The notes under the pieces are model-generated. The model ran no database searches and was not told the origin of the DNA. It saw only the letters and a list, made by a program, of their open reading frames with translations. A stretch of DNA of 64,000 bases from Aureococcus anophagefferens (Eukaryota > Sar > Pelagophyceae > Pelagomonadales > Pelagomonadaceae), in contig NW_008705563.1 in NCBI RefSeq assembly GCF_000186865.1, positions 2,688,243 to 2,752,242 on the forward strand, given 5' to 3'. Positions 1 through 9,800 of the stretch are shown piece by piece. Numbering within the stretch: position 1 is the first letter of the stretch; each line of letters opens with the position of its first letter. Made by a program: the position numbers and the translations under genes.

Positions 1-843
1 GAACTGTTCAAGGAGGACCAGTTCCGCATCACGCGCACGAAGCAGTTCAAGCTCCTCACGCGCGCGCCGCGCGCCGCGCCCGCCGGGCCCCGGTCGGTCG
101 ACGCGCGCGCGCCGCTCGGCGTCGTCGATTCCGCCGTGACCGTCGACGACTTCTCGCGCGCGCGCGACCTCCTGGGCCTCCTCGACGGCGGCGTCCGCGA
201 GAGCATCGCGAAGCGCTACGCGCGCTCCCTCACGCTCAGCATCAACGACGACGCGGACCGCGCCGTGGAGGTCTACAACTTCTCGTTCTCGTACCCGTCG
301 AGCGCCTCGATCACCGTCGCGGAGTCGCGCGCGCAGCACGTCGCCCTCGACAAGAAGCTCACGTTCTTCGCGACGGTCCTGCCCGAGACGACGTCCGCCG
401 CCGCGTCCTTCACGCTCAAGATGGCCTTCAACTCGACCGCGCCCCGCGGCTTCGCGCCCGCGGGCTTCGCGCCGTGCGACCCCGCGGCCTACGCCTTCGA
501 CCCCGCGGCCGTCCCGAACTCCATCAAGCTCATCCTCGGCGCCGTCCAGGGCCCGCGCGCCTGCGAGCTCACGTACCGCGGCGTCCAGCCCCTCGCCATC
601 GAGGAGGACTCCGTCGCCGAGTCCGCGCCGCCCGCGTCGGGCTGCTTCGACCTCAAGCTCTCGGACTCGCTCAAGGACGACGACGAGACGCAGCTCGACA
701 GCGCCCGCATCAGCCCGCCCAAGAAGAAGCGCCGCCGCGGCCCGGAGGACCACCCGTCCTTCCTCTCGAGCGGGATCCCCGTCTGCAGCCAGGACAGCGT
801 CGTCTCGTCGCGGTCCTACGGCGACGACGCCTACCTCTTCTGA
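1..843 (+). CDS. HORMA-domain protein (meiotic HOP1/HORMAD-like), 5' partial
   Basis: The frame is open from base 1 to a TGA at 841-843 (280 residues), so the N-terminus lies outside the window. Residues about 46-200 read as a HORMA domain: a helix ending GVRESIAKRYARSL, then the strand VEVYNFSFSYP, then SFTLKMAFNS followed by a GFAPAGF segment that matches the family's 'KL.Y...TP.DY.PPGF' region. HORMA proteins of this type (HOP1, HORMAD1) bind meiotic chromosome axes and closure motifs of partner proteins. The C-terminal tail is acidic and then carries a classical nuclear localisation signal PKKKRRR at residues 240-246, which fits a nuclear role. Other HORMA proteins (REV7, MAD2) are shorter and lack this tail, so HOP1-like is preferred but not proven. 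The gene is convergent with the next one, 58 bp between stops. Confidence 0.75.
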   Translation, partial: ELFKEDQFRITRTKQFKLLTRAPRAAPAGPRSVDARAPLGVVDSAVTVDDFSRARDLLGLLDGGVRESIAKRYARSLTLSINDDADRAVEVYNFSFSYPSSASITVAESRAQHVALDKKLTFFATVLPETTSAAASFTLKMAFNSTAPRGFAPAGFAPCDPAAYAFDPAAVPNSIKLILGAVQGPRACELTYRGVQPLAIEEDSVAESAPPASGCFDLKLSDSLKDDDETQLDSARISPPKKKRRRGPEDHPSFLSSGIPVCSQDSVVSSRSYGDDAYLF

Positions 844-901
844 CGGCAGCCCCCCACAAGACCGTCCCCCCCCAAGCTTGCACACAGAAGGCGCCTTCGA
901 A

Positions 902-1564
902 CTAAGTCAGCCTCGCGGCTATTCTCTCGTGGAGCAGCGCCCACTCGGCCTGCTGCACGGCCCGGCAGTAGTCCGCGGCCGCGTCGTCGTCGGCCCCGGC
1001 GGCGGCCTCGCAGAGCGCCACGAACGCGAAGGGGTCCCAGGCGTCGCCGAGGCCGTCGAGGAACGCGCGCGCGAGCGGCGACGAGGCGGGCGTCGCGGCG
1101 GCCGCGTCGCGCACGTGCGGAAAGGCGCCGTGGTCTCCCAAGACCCCGAACCAGTAGCGGCTGTTGTCGAAGCCCGTCATCGACACCTCGCCGACGTGCG
1201 GGCCCTCGCGGCGGTGGAGCAGCGCGTGCAGGTAGGCGCCGTCGCTGCCCGCGTACGACTCGGGCGCGACCAGCGCGTGGCACTCGTCGAGCAGGCCGAG
1301 GCCGAGCCACACGCTCGCGAGGACCGCGCGCCGCGCCGCCCGCCCGTCCGCCGTCGCCGGCGCCGCGAAGAGCGAGTCGGAGGACCGCACGCCGGCGGCG
1401 CGCGGCGGCCGCGCGGCCTTGTGCGCGTCCGTCAGCGGGCTGCCGTAGGCCATCGGCAGCGGCGACGTCAGCGGCATGGGCCGCGGCACCGCCGCGAGCA
1501 GGTCGTGATACGTCGCCGTGAACATGGCGTCGGCGGCCGTGAGTGCGAGGAGCAGGGCTCGCAT
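902..1564 (-). CDS. Uncharacterised protein with N-terminal signal-like segment
   Basis: This is a 220-residue protein. I chose the ATG at 1564, which gives MRALLLALTAADAMF, a short hydrophobic start like a signal peptide; an upstream in-frame codon at 1651 lies in promoter repeats and is unlikely. The body has the motifs LHRREGPHVGEV, FDNSRYWFGVLGDH and WDPFAFVALCE and ends in QQAEWALLHE. From memory, similar motifs (an H..EGD, N..YW..R.GDH, WDP..F..LCE set) occur in an uncharacterised bacterial protein family, so transfer from bacteria is possible, but I cannot name a function. It is divergent from the GST gene, sharing a 402-bp upstream region. Confidence 0.6.
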   Translation of the reverse strand: MRALLLALTAADAMFTATYHDLLAAVPRPMPLTSPLPMAYGSPLTDAHKAARPPRAAGVRSSDSLFAAPATADGRAARRAVLASVWLGLGLLDECHALVAPESYAGSDGAYLHALLHRREGPHVGEVSMTGFDNSRYWFGVLGDHGAFPHVRDAAAATPASSPLARAFLDGLGDAWDPFAFVALCEAAAGADDDAAADYCRAVQQAEWALLHERIAARLT

Positions 1565-1593
1565 GGACCGCGGCGCGGCGTTGGGTGCACGCT

Positions 1594-1695
1594 GCTTTTG
1601 CAGCCTCAGCCTCGGCAGCTCAGCAGGTGGCCGCTTTTGCAGCCTCAGCACGTGGCTGGTTTCGCAGCCTCAGCAGGTGGCCGCTTTTGCAGCCT
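1594..1695. repeat. 25-bp tandem repeat, three copies plus a partial copy
   Basis: The unit CAGCAGGTGGCCGCTTTTGCAGCCT (stated here as its two halves CAGCAGGTGGCC and GCTTTTGCAGCCT) occurs at 1621-1645, in a degenerate form at 1646-1670 and again perfectly at 1671-1695. A partial copy, GCTTTTGCAGCCT, lies at 1594-1606. It sits just upstream of the minus-strand gene start. Confidence 0.85.
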
Positions 1696-1834
1696 CTGCG
1701 CGACAAATAATGGAGCACACGGCCACGAACACGAGCAATTTTGCGTCTTACATCGATCGCAGGGGGCTGCTCTCAAGCAGCTTGCAGGGCAAGCGAAGGG
1801 CAAAAAAAAATCGTGGTAAATCGATGGCCAGCAG

Positions 1835-1930
1835 ATAGCTCGCCTCTTTGCCACCACGATAGCTCGCCTCTTTGCCACCACGATAGCTCGCCTCTTTGCC
1901 ACCACGATAGCTCGCCTCTTTGCCACCACG
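1835..1930. repeat. 24-bp tandem repeat, four perfect copies
   Basis: Four identical 24-bp units (ATAGCTCGCCTC followed by TTTGCCACCACG) lie head to tail at 1835-1858, 1859-1882, 1883-1906 and 1907-1930. The array ends 36 bp before the GST start codon, inside the likely 5' UTR or core promoter. Perfect identity means recent expansion. Confidence 0.95.
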
Positions 1931-1966
1931 CCAGCTCCATAACTCGACCTTTGACGCCTAGAAGCC

Positions 1967-2830
1967 ATGGTCAAGCGCGCGCGCGACGAGGACGAAGCGC
2001 TGGCCCGGTCGCGCGCCGCCGCGGCGGCGGCGGACCCGGAGCAGGAGATCTGCCTCGGCGGCAATGGCCCGCTCGTCTTCGACGTGCCCGGCTCCAAACC
2101 CTCCGATCTGATCCTCACCTACTTCGCCATCAAGGGCCTCGGCGAGGTGCCGCGGCTGCTCCTCGCCGAGGCGGACGTGGCCTACATCTCCGTCGCCGTG
2201 CAGGGCGGCGAGCCGCCGGACGTCGTCGGCGACTGGCGCGCGAAGAGCCCCAACGGCCTCCTGCCCATCGCGACAGGCCTCGGCGTCCCGCGGTCGTCCC
2301 CCATCTCGCAGTCGTCGTCCATCATCCGCTTCCTCGCGCGCCACTTCAAGCTCGACGGCGGCGACGACGAGGCGAGCAAGGTCCGCGCGGACGTGCTCTT
2401 CGAGACGGCCAAGGACCTCGGCGCGAAGGCGTCCGAGGTCGTCGAGGCCACGGGCGCCGGCGACGCGGAGACCGCCGCGGCCAAGGAGGCCGCGGTGGCC
2501 AAGGGGCCCTTCGCGCTGGCGCTGCGCCTCGAGGCCCTCGTCGCGCCCGACCCGCACCGGATCCACTGCTACCGCGACGACGAGACGCCCGTGACCTACG
2601 GCCACCTCCAGCTCTTCCGCGAACTCGCCAAGATCGAGGCCAAGGGCGGCGATCTGTCGCGCCTCAGCGCGACGCTCGCCGCCTTCAAGGAGCACGTCGC
2701 CAACCGGAAGCGCATCAGGGCCTACCTCGACTCAAACCTCTGCTTCCCGGACACGTTCGGCGAGATCGGCCAGGAGGGCGGCTACGCCTACGCCAGCGGC
2801 CCGAAGAAGCGCTCGGAGTTCGCCCTCTGA
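1967..2830 (+). CDS. Glutathione S-transferase-like protein
   Basis: This is a 287-residue protein; the ATG at 1967 has a Kozak-like context (GCCATGGTC). After a charged 45-residue extension, residues about 48-125 form a thioredoxin-like GST N-domain: LTYFAIKGLGEVPRLLL (the YF..kG.gE..R pattern with the candidate catalytic Tyr of sigma-type enzymes), then a GLLPI turn carrying the cis-Pro, then ISQSSSIIRFLARHF, the 'qS.aI.RyLA' glutathione-binding motif. The remaining helices match a GST C-domain. Expected role: glutathione conjugation, peroxide or isomerase chemistry in the cytosol, or a non-catalytic GST fold. It is longer than the usual 200-220 residues because of the N-terminal extension and an Ala-rich insertion. 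Its stop is one base from the stop of the convergent tRNA-binding gene. Confidence 0.8.
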   Translation: MVKRARDEDEALARSRAAAAAADPEQEICLGGNGPLVFDVPGSKPSDLILTYFAIKGLGEVPRLLLAEADVAYISVAVQGGEPPDVVGDWRAKSPNGLLPIATGLGVPRSSPISQSSSIIRFLARHFKLDGGDDEASKVRADVLFETAKDLGAKASEVVEATGAGDAETAAAKEAAVAKGPFALALRLEALVAPDPHRIHCYRDDETPVTYGHLQLFRELAKIEAKGGDLSRLSATLAAFKEHVANRKRIRAYLDSNLCFPDTFGEIGQEGGYAYASGPKKRSEFAL

Positions 2831-2831
2831 A

Positions 2832-3590
2832 CTAAAGCTTAGTCGCCTTGGGCTTCTTCGCCTTCTTTTTGAAGAGGCCCGCGGCCTTCGGAGGCGCGGC
2901 CGGCTCCGCCGCGGGCTCTGCGGGCGCGGACTCCGATGCGGGCGGCGCGGGCGGCGGCGCGACGGGCTCCGCGGCAGGCGGCGCGACGGGCGCGACGGCG
3001 GGCGGCGCGGGCGGCGGCGCCGGCGCGGCGTCTTCCGGCGATGCGTCGTCGACGACGGTCGCGGCGTCGTCGTCGGCCGCGGGCTCGTCCGGCGCGGCGG
3101 CGGCGCCGGCCTTCTTGGCCTTGCGCGCCTCCTTGGCGGCCTTGGCGGCGGCCTTCTTCTCCTCCTTCGTGAGCTTCTTCGCGAAGAGGCCCTCGCCGGC
3201 CGCGACGGGCGGCGGCGCGCCCGCGCCGGCCTGCTTCGGCCGGGGCCGCGACGCCGGCGGCGGGCCGCCGACGGCGTGCTCGTCGTCGAGGAAGACGGCC
3301 GTGCCCGCGCTGCCGCCCCAGAGCATCTTGCCGTCGCAGAGCATGCCCTCGGACAGCGCGCCGCCGACGTGCGCCTTCCTCACCGCGCCGTCGACGCCGG
3401 GCAGGTCCTCGGCGCCCTCGAGCGCGACGACGAGGCGCTGGCCGACCTTGTCGGCCGTGACGTTGGGCGCGTTCGTCACGATGCTGTAGGACGTGGCGCC
3501 GTCGAAGACCTCGATGGCCTTGAGCTTGTCCTTGCCGGCGACGGCCTCGACGCTCTTCAGCTCGCAGACCTTGACCTGCTCGTGGACCAT
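2832..3590 (-). CDS. tRNA-binding (EMAPII/Trbp111-like OB-fold) domain protein
   Basis: This is a 252-residue protein. Residues about 5-105 read as a tRNA-binding OB fold: KVCELKSVEAVAGKDKLKAI, SYSIVTNAPNV, GQRLVVALEG, then ALSEGMLCDG, which is the family's conserved 'S.GM' signature. Such domains sit at the C-terminus of methionyl- or tyrosyl-tRNA synthetases and in cofactors Arc1p and AIMP1. Here the domain is N-terminal and is followed by a Lys/Ala-rich helix (TKEEKKAAAKAAKEARKAKK), a long Pro/Ala/acidic linker and a basic end (LFKKKAKKPK). The basic segments could add RNA affinity. No synthetase domain is present, so it is best called a free tRNA-binding cofactor. It is convergent with the GST gene and divergent from the giant gene. 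Confidence 0.75.
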   Translation of the reverse strand: MVHEQVKVCELKSVEAVAGKDKLKAIEVFDGATSYSIVTNAPNVTADKVGQRLVVALEGAEDLPGVDGAVRKAHVGGALSEGMLCDGKMLWGGSAGTAVFLDDEHAVGGPPPASRPRPKQAGAGAPPPVAAGEGLFAKKLTKEEKKAAAKAAKEARKAKKAGAAAAPDEPAADDDAATVVDDASPEDAAPAPPPAPPAVAPVAPPAAEPVAPPPAPPASESAPAEPAAEPAAPPKAAGLFKKKAKKPKATKL

Positions 3591-3853
3591 AACGGCTGGT
3601 TGCGGCCCGTACGATGGCAGCGCTGATGGAGAGTCGCCGGCGCTCGACGCGGCGCGGCTGAGATGGAGAGTCGCCGGCTCGACGCAGTGCGGCCGTGAGT
3701 CGCCGGCGCTTCACTTACCCTGCTCTATGACGCCAAGGTGCCGCCCCAGCGGCACTCAGCTGGGAAATCAATCAGTCCTTGGGCTGCCAGCTTACCGCTG
3801 CGCGCGGAGTGCTGCGTCGCGTGCTCTTCGACGCAGCAGTCCCGCGCGCGCCC
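3591..3853. promoter_or_regulatory. Divergent promoter with three copies of GAGTCGCCGGC
   Basis: This 263-bp region separates the tRNA-binding gene from the giant gene. The word GAGTCGCCGGC occurs three times on the + strand, at 3631-3641, 3668-3678 and 3697-3707, with similar flanks (CGCTCGACGC, TCGACGC, GCTTCAC). Repeated spaced words of this kind in a bidirectional promoter are candidate transcription-factor sites. No TATA box is visible. Confidence 0.5.
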
Positions 3854-6800
3854 ATGGCGCCGCGGTGCGGCGCCTTCGCGGCGCTGCTCGCCGCGGCGGC
3901 GCTGGTCGCGCCGGCGTCCTGCGCGCCGCGCCTCGCCCTGGACCGGAGCGCCGGGCGGCCGGCCGCGGAGCGCACGGCGACCATCACCCTGGGCGACTAC
4001 CGCGTCGAGGACTACGACGACGACGAGGAGTCCCTCGAGGGCGAGGGCCCGGCGACGACCATCGCGTACGAGGTCGCGAACGCCACCGTCGTCGACCCGG
4101 GCGCGCCCGCGTACGTCGGCGAGCGGACGTCCACCGCGGGCGCCTACACGCTCACGGCGGCGCTCGAGGACGTGAACGCCGTGCTCTCCGGCGGCGTCGG
4201 CGTCCAGCTGACCATGGGCGCGACGCCCGCGGCGACGGCGAGCCTCGACATCGTCGCCGCGGACGCCGACGGCCGCGAGACGCGGCGGTCGCTGTCGCTG
4301 TCGCTCGCCGTGGGCGCCATGGTCGTCCTCGCGGGCGCGACGCCGTCGTCGTCGGCGCTGCCCGGCGGCGGCGACGCGGCCCTCGACGCGCCGGGCCTCG
4401 GGGACGCGCTCGAGGCCGGCGACGCGTGGACGTGCGTCTTCGGCGTTTCCGTGACGCCGGTCCTCGCGGCGCCGCCGCGGTGCCGCGTGCCGCCGGCCGC
4501 CGCCGCGGGCGGCGAGGCCGTGTCCCTCGTCCTGCGGTCGCCGACGGGCGCCCTGTCCAACGCCGTGCCCTTCCGCTACCGCGACCCGCCGGCCGCGGCG
4601 TCGTTTTCACCGATCAGCGGCGCGACGACGGGCGGCACGCTCGTGACCGTCGCGCTCGCGGGCGCCCACGCCGCCGACGCCGCCGACGCCTGGACCTGCC
4701 TCTTCGTCGGCGACGCCCTCGAGGACGGCGCCGCGGCGACCGCGGCGACCGCGGACGTCGTCGACGGCCTCGTCGTCGCCGCGCGCTGCGCCGCTCCCGA
4801 AGCGGCGCGCGAGGGCGCCGCGTCCGTCGCGCTCGCGGCCAACGGCGCGGACTTTGGCGCCGCGGCGCCGGCGACGTTTTCCTACGCCGGGGCGCCGCCG
4901 ACGCTCGAGGCGCTGTCGGCGTCCGTCGGCGACGTCGTCGTCGCCACTGGCGCGGGCTTCGCGAACGGGACCGCGCTCACGTGCCGCGCGGGCGCGTCCG
5001 CGTCCGTCGGCGTCTACGTGTCGCCCGGCGTCGTCCACTGCGCCGTGCCCGCGGAGATCTACGCCGGCGGGGCGTCGCTCGCCGTCGCGAACAACGGCGT
5101 CGACTTTTCGGACGCGCTGCCGCTGGTCTACGGCGCGCGCGTCGCGATCGCCGCCGCGGCGCCGCGGCGCGCGCCGAAGAGCGGCGGCACGGTCGTCGTC
5201 GTGGCGGGCACCTTCGCCGCGAACGCGACGCGCTGCGCCTTCGGCGCCGCGACCGTCGACGCCGACGTCGCCGGCGACGTCCTGACGTGCCGCGCGCCGC
5301 CCGCGGGCCCGCTCGACTTCGGCGCCGGCGTCGCGTCCGCGCCGCTCCGCGTCGTCGACGCGGCGACGGGCGCGTCGAGCGCGAGCGTCGCGTTCTACTA
5401 CTACGACGACGGCGACCGGGCCGCCGCCGCCGCGCCGGCGGCGCTGCCGCTGGGGGCGGCGGCGACGGTGGCCGTCGCGTTCGACCCGCCGCTCGGCGCG
5501 GCGCTCTGCGCGGGGTCCTACTGCGTCCTCGGCGGCGCGGCGACGCCCCTGGCCTGCGACGACGTCGGCGGCCGCGCCGCGACCTGCGCCCTCGCGGCGC
5601 CGGAGGCCGCGGGCGCGGCGACGGTCCGCGTCGTCCACGACGCCGACGGCGTCGACCCGGGCGTCGCGGCGTTCGTCGTGGAGTGGTACGCGCCCGTCGC
5701 CCACCTGGAGATCCGCCCGGACCGCGGGCCCGCGTCCGGCGGGTCCGCGGTCGTCCTCAACGTCGCGGCGGCGGACCGCTGCCGCTTCGGCGACGCCGTG
5801 GTTTTTGCGTCCAACGGCACGTGCGCGGCGCCGCCGGCGGCGGCCGCGGGCGCGCCCGGCGGCGGCCGGGCCGTCGCCGTCGCCGTCTCCGTCGACGGCG
5901 GCCACTCCTACGGCCGCGCCGCCGCGTCGTTCTACTACGACGCGTCGGCGGCGTCCCTCGCGGCCATCGCGCCGACGGCGGGGCCCGCGGCCGGCGGCGA
6001 GACGGTCGCGTTGACGGGCCTCGGCTTCGCCCGGTCGCCGGGCCTCGCCTGCCTCTTCGGCGGCGTCGCCGTCGCCGCGACGTTCCGGTCGCCGACGGAG
6101 GTCACCTGCGCGGCGCCGCCGCTCGCGCCGGGCGCGCACTGCGTCCAGCTCGCGATCAACGGCGAAGACGCGGACACGGGCTGCGCGTCGTTCCACGCCT
6201 TCGCGGAGCTCGAGGTCCTCGCCGCGGCGCCCGCGCGCGCCGTCGCCGGCGTCGAGACGGCCTTTGTCGTCGAGACGGCCCACGCGCCGCGCGGCCGCGA
6301 CCTCGCCTGCGTCTTCGGCGGCGACTCGGCGCCCGCGGTTTGGGTCGACAACGCGCGCGTCGCCTGCCGCTTCGCTCTAGCGGGTCCGGCGGAGCTGCGC
6401 GTCGCCGTCGACGGCGACGTCTCGGCGACCTTCGCGGAGATCGACGCCCTCGAGCACCTCGGCGACGTCGCCGCGGAGCCGGACGCGGGGCCGACGACCG
6501 GCGGGACGATCGTGCGATTCGCGGGCGCGGCGAACGCGACCCACGAAACCGCGAGCTGCGTCTTCGCCGGCAAGGCCGTCGCGGCGACCTTGATCGACGG
6601 CGCCTACGAGTGCGCGGCGCCGCCGTCGAACGCGGGGTTGGAGACCGTGGCCCTCGTCGCGTCGGAGGACGGCCTCGAGCTCGCGTCTCCCGCGTCGTTC
6701 GCGTACTACGACCCGCCGAGTGTCCGCGCCGTGTCGCCGTCGCTCGTCGAGGCCGGCACCGTCGTCCTCGTCGAGGGAAACTTCGCCGGCGCGGGCGACG

Positions 6801-9800
6801 CCTTCTGCGGCTTCGGCGACGCCGCGGTGGAAGCCGTCGCGACGGACGATGCGCTTTCGTGCGTTGTGCCGCCGTCGTCGACCTACGACGTGTTGCGGCC
6901 CGTGGCCGTGTCCCTCAACGGCCGCGACTGGCACGACGGCGGCTTTGGTGTGTATTACGTGCGGGCCGTGCCCGCGGCGCTCAACGCGTCGGACCGATCC
7001 CAGGCGCGCGCGACGGTCGCGCGCCTCGAGGCCGCGGAGACCGCCGCGCCGCCGCGCGTCGACGCCGTGGCGCCCGCGTCGGGCGGCGCGGGCGCCGTCG
7101 TGGCCTTGCACGGCGCGAACTTTGCGCGGGGCGCGTCCTGCAGCTTCGGGGATGTCGTCGTGGCGGCGACATTCGTGTCGAGCGCCGAGGTGACGTGCGG
7201 GGCAGGAAAAGGGTGATTCAACGTCGCTTCAACGTGAGTGTTCCGCGCGCGCGCGTTTCGGAAACAGCACCCACGCTTCGAGGCCGTTCCGAAAGATGAT
7301 CGCTCGTCCCAAAATCAGCCGAAACGAGTGGAAAACGGCCGAGATCGGAGCCTTTCAAGTTGGGAAGTTCGCACCCTTTTGCTGCCCAGGTGACGTGCGT
7401 CGCGCCCGCGGGGGCGTCGTCCGTGGCCGTGCGCGCGTCCAACGACGGGGCCGCCTTCTCCTGGTCCGGCCCCCGCTTCCTCTACCGCCCGCCCCTGGCC
7501 CTCGAGTCCTTCGCGCCCCTCCTGGGCTCCGAGCGCGGCGGCACGGTCCTCACGCTCGTCGGGAGCGGCTTCCACCGGCGGGACGCGCTGCGCTGCGACA
7601 TCGGCGGCCGGCTGACGCCGGCGACGTGGCTCGGCGCGACGACCGTGTCCTGCGCCGTGCCGCTGGACCTGGCGCCGGGGGACCTCGACGTCGCGCTCGC
7701 GGTCGACGGCGCCGCGCGCGCGGTCGCGGCGACGACGTACCGCGTCCACGCGGCCGAGTCCGTCGCGTCCGTGAGCCCCGTCGCCGGCAGCGCGCTCGGC
7801 GGCGCCGAGGTGACGCTCCGCGGCGCCTTCCCCGACGCGGACTCGCTCGCGTGCCGCTTCGGGACGGCGCTCGCGGCCGCGACCCGAAAATCGCCGACGG
7901 AGCTCACCTGCGTCGCGCCGCCGGCGGCGGGGCCCGGCGGTGTGCTGCTCGCCGTGTCGACGAACGGCGTCGACTTCCACGAGGCCGTCGCCTGGACCTA
8001 CACGGAGGCCGTCGTCGCGGAATCGCTCGCGCCGCGCGCGGGCCCCGCGGGCGCGCGCGTCGAGGTCGCGGGGCGGGGCTTCGTCGGCGCCGCGGACGCG
8101 GCCTGCGACTTCGGCGGCGTCGAGGCGCGCGCGACGATCCTGTCGTCGACGGCCCTCGCCTGCGACGCGCCCGCCGACTCGAAGACGGGCGCGGTCGACG
8201 TCGCCGTCGTGCTCAACGGCACGCGCTACGGCCGGGGCCTGCGCTTCGCCGTGCGCGCGCCCATGACCCTGTTGAGCGTCGCGCCGGCGACGTTCCCCGA
8301 GACGGGCGGCGCCTTCGCGTCCGCGTCGGGCGCGGGATTCTCGCGCGACGCGAACCTCGCGTGCCGCTTCGGCGGCGGCCTGCAGACGCCCGCGAGCCGG
8401 CTCTCCGACGGGCTCGTGCGCTGCGAGGTGCCCCCGGCGACGCCCGGCGCCGCGCGCTTCTCCGTCGTCGACGTCGACGCGGCGGAGACGACGGCGTCGC
8501 TCGTCGTCACGTACGTCGCGGGCGTCGCCGTTTCCGCGCTCATCCCCGCGGCGTCGCCCAAGGCCGGCGGCGGCGAGGTGCTCGCCCTCCTGTCGGCGCC
8601 CCTGCCGGACGGCGGCGACCTCTTCTGCAAGTTCGGCGCGGCCGCGCGCGTCGCCGCCGTCGCCGTCGACGCCGTGTCGATCGCGTGCCGCGCGCCTCCC
8701 GCCGCCGCCGCGGGCGCCGTCGACGTCAAGATCGGCGTCGGGGGCGTGACCCACGCGTCGACGACCTTCACCTACCTCGGCGACGCCGCCGTCGCGGCGC
8801 TGGCGCCGTCGTCGGGCCCCGCGGCCGGCGGCACCGTCGTCCGCGTCGCCGGCGCGGACTTTGAAGATTCCCCGACGCTCGCGTGCCGCTTCGGCTCCGT
8901 GCGCGCCGCGGCGACCTTCGTGTCGCCGACGGAGATTTCATGCGTCGCGCCGGCGTCGGCGAGCCGGAGCCGCGTGGCCGTGACCGTGACGACGAACGGC
9001 GTCGACTTCGGCTCGTCTTCCGCTTTTTTCACGTTCTTTCCTTCTCCGGAAATCGCCGCTTTAACGCCGGCCTTCGCGAGCGAGCGCGGCGGCACCTGGA
9101 TCGCCGTCGCCGGCGCCCACTTCGAGGGCGACGCCGTCGGCTGCGACCTGGACGGCGCGGCGCTGCGCTCCGTCCGCGAGTCGCCGTCGCTGTTACGGTG
9201 CGAGGTGCCCGCGCGGACGCCGTCGACGGTGGCGCTCCGCGTGACGGGCAACGGCCAGGACTTCGTGGGCGCGCCCTTCTCGTTCCTCGCCGACGAGACG
9301 ACGTTGTCGGCGACGCCGGCGCACGGCGGCGCGGCGGGCGGCACGCGCGTCGTTCTGGCCGGGCGCAACTTCGTCGACTCGCCGTCGCTCCGGTGCCGCT
9401 TCGGCGACGCCTCCGTGCCCGGCGAGTTTATCGACGCGTCGACGGTCGCCTGCGCGAGCCCGCCGGGCGCCGCGGGGGCCGTGGCCGTGTCCGTGGCCAA
9501 CAACGGCGTCGACTTCGACGACGACGGGCCCGAATTCCTCTACGCGGCCGCGGCCACCGTCCAGACCTTCGAGCCCCGGTCGGGCAGCGCGGGCACGAAG
9601 GTGACCCTCGTCGTCGCGGACCTCCCGGAGAGCGCCGCGGCCTCTTGCCGCTTCGGCGCCACGGTCGTCGCCGCGGCGCGCGCGGGCGCGACGCTGACGT
9701 GCGAGGCGCCGGAGCGCGCGCTCGGGCCCGCGTCCCTCGCCGTGTCGACGAACGGCGTGGACTGGACGACGGCCGACGGCGCCTTCCACTACGCGTCACC

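Larger units (their letters stand above)
1565..1966. promoter_or_regulatory. Shared divergent promoter region with two tandem arrays
   Basis: This 402-bp gap lies between two divergent start codons. It holds two unrelated short tandem arrays (listed separately), a run of nine A at 1802-1810 and markedly lower GC than its flanks. No convincing TATA box is visible. Its position makes it the promoter of both genes; that is inference. Confidence 0.5.

Noticed and set aside
1835..1930. Possible CRISPR-like array
   Set aside because: The copies are directly adjacent with no spacers, and the context is eukaryotic. It is a simple tandem repeat.
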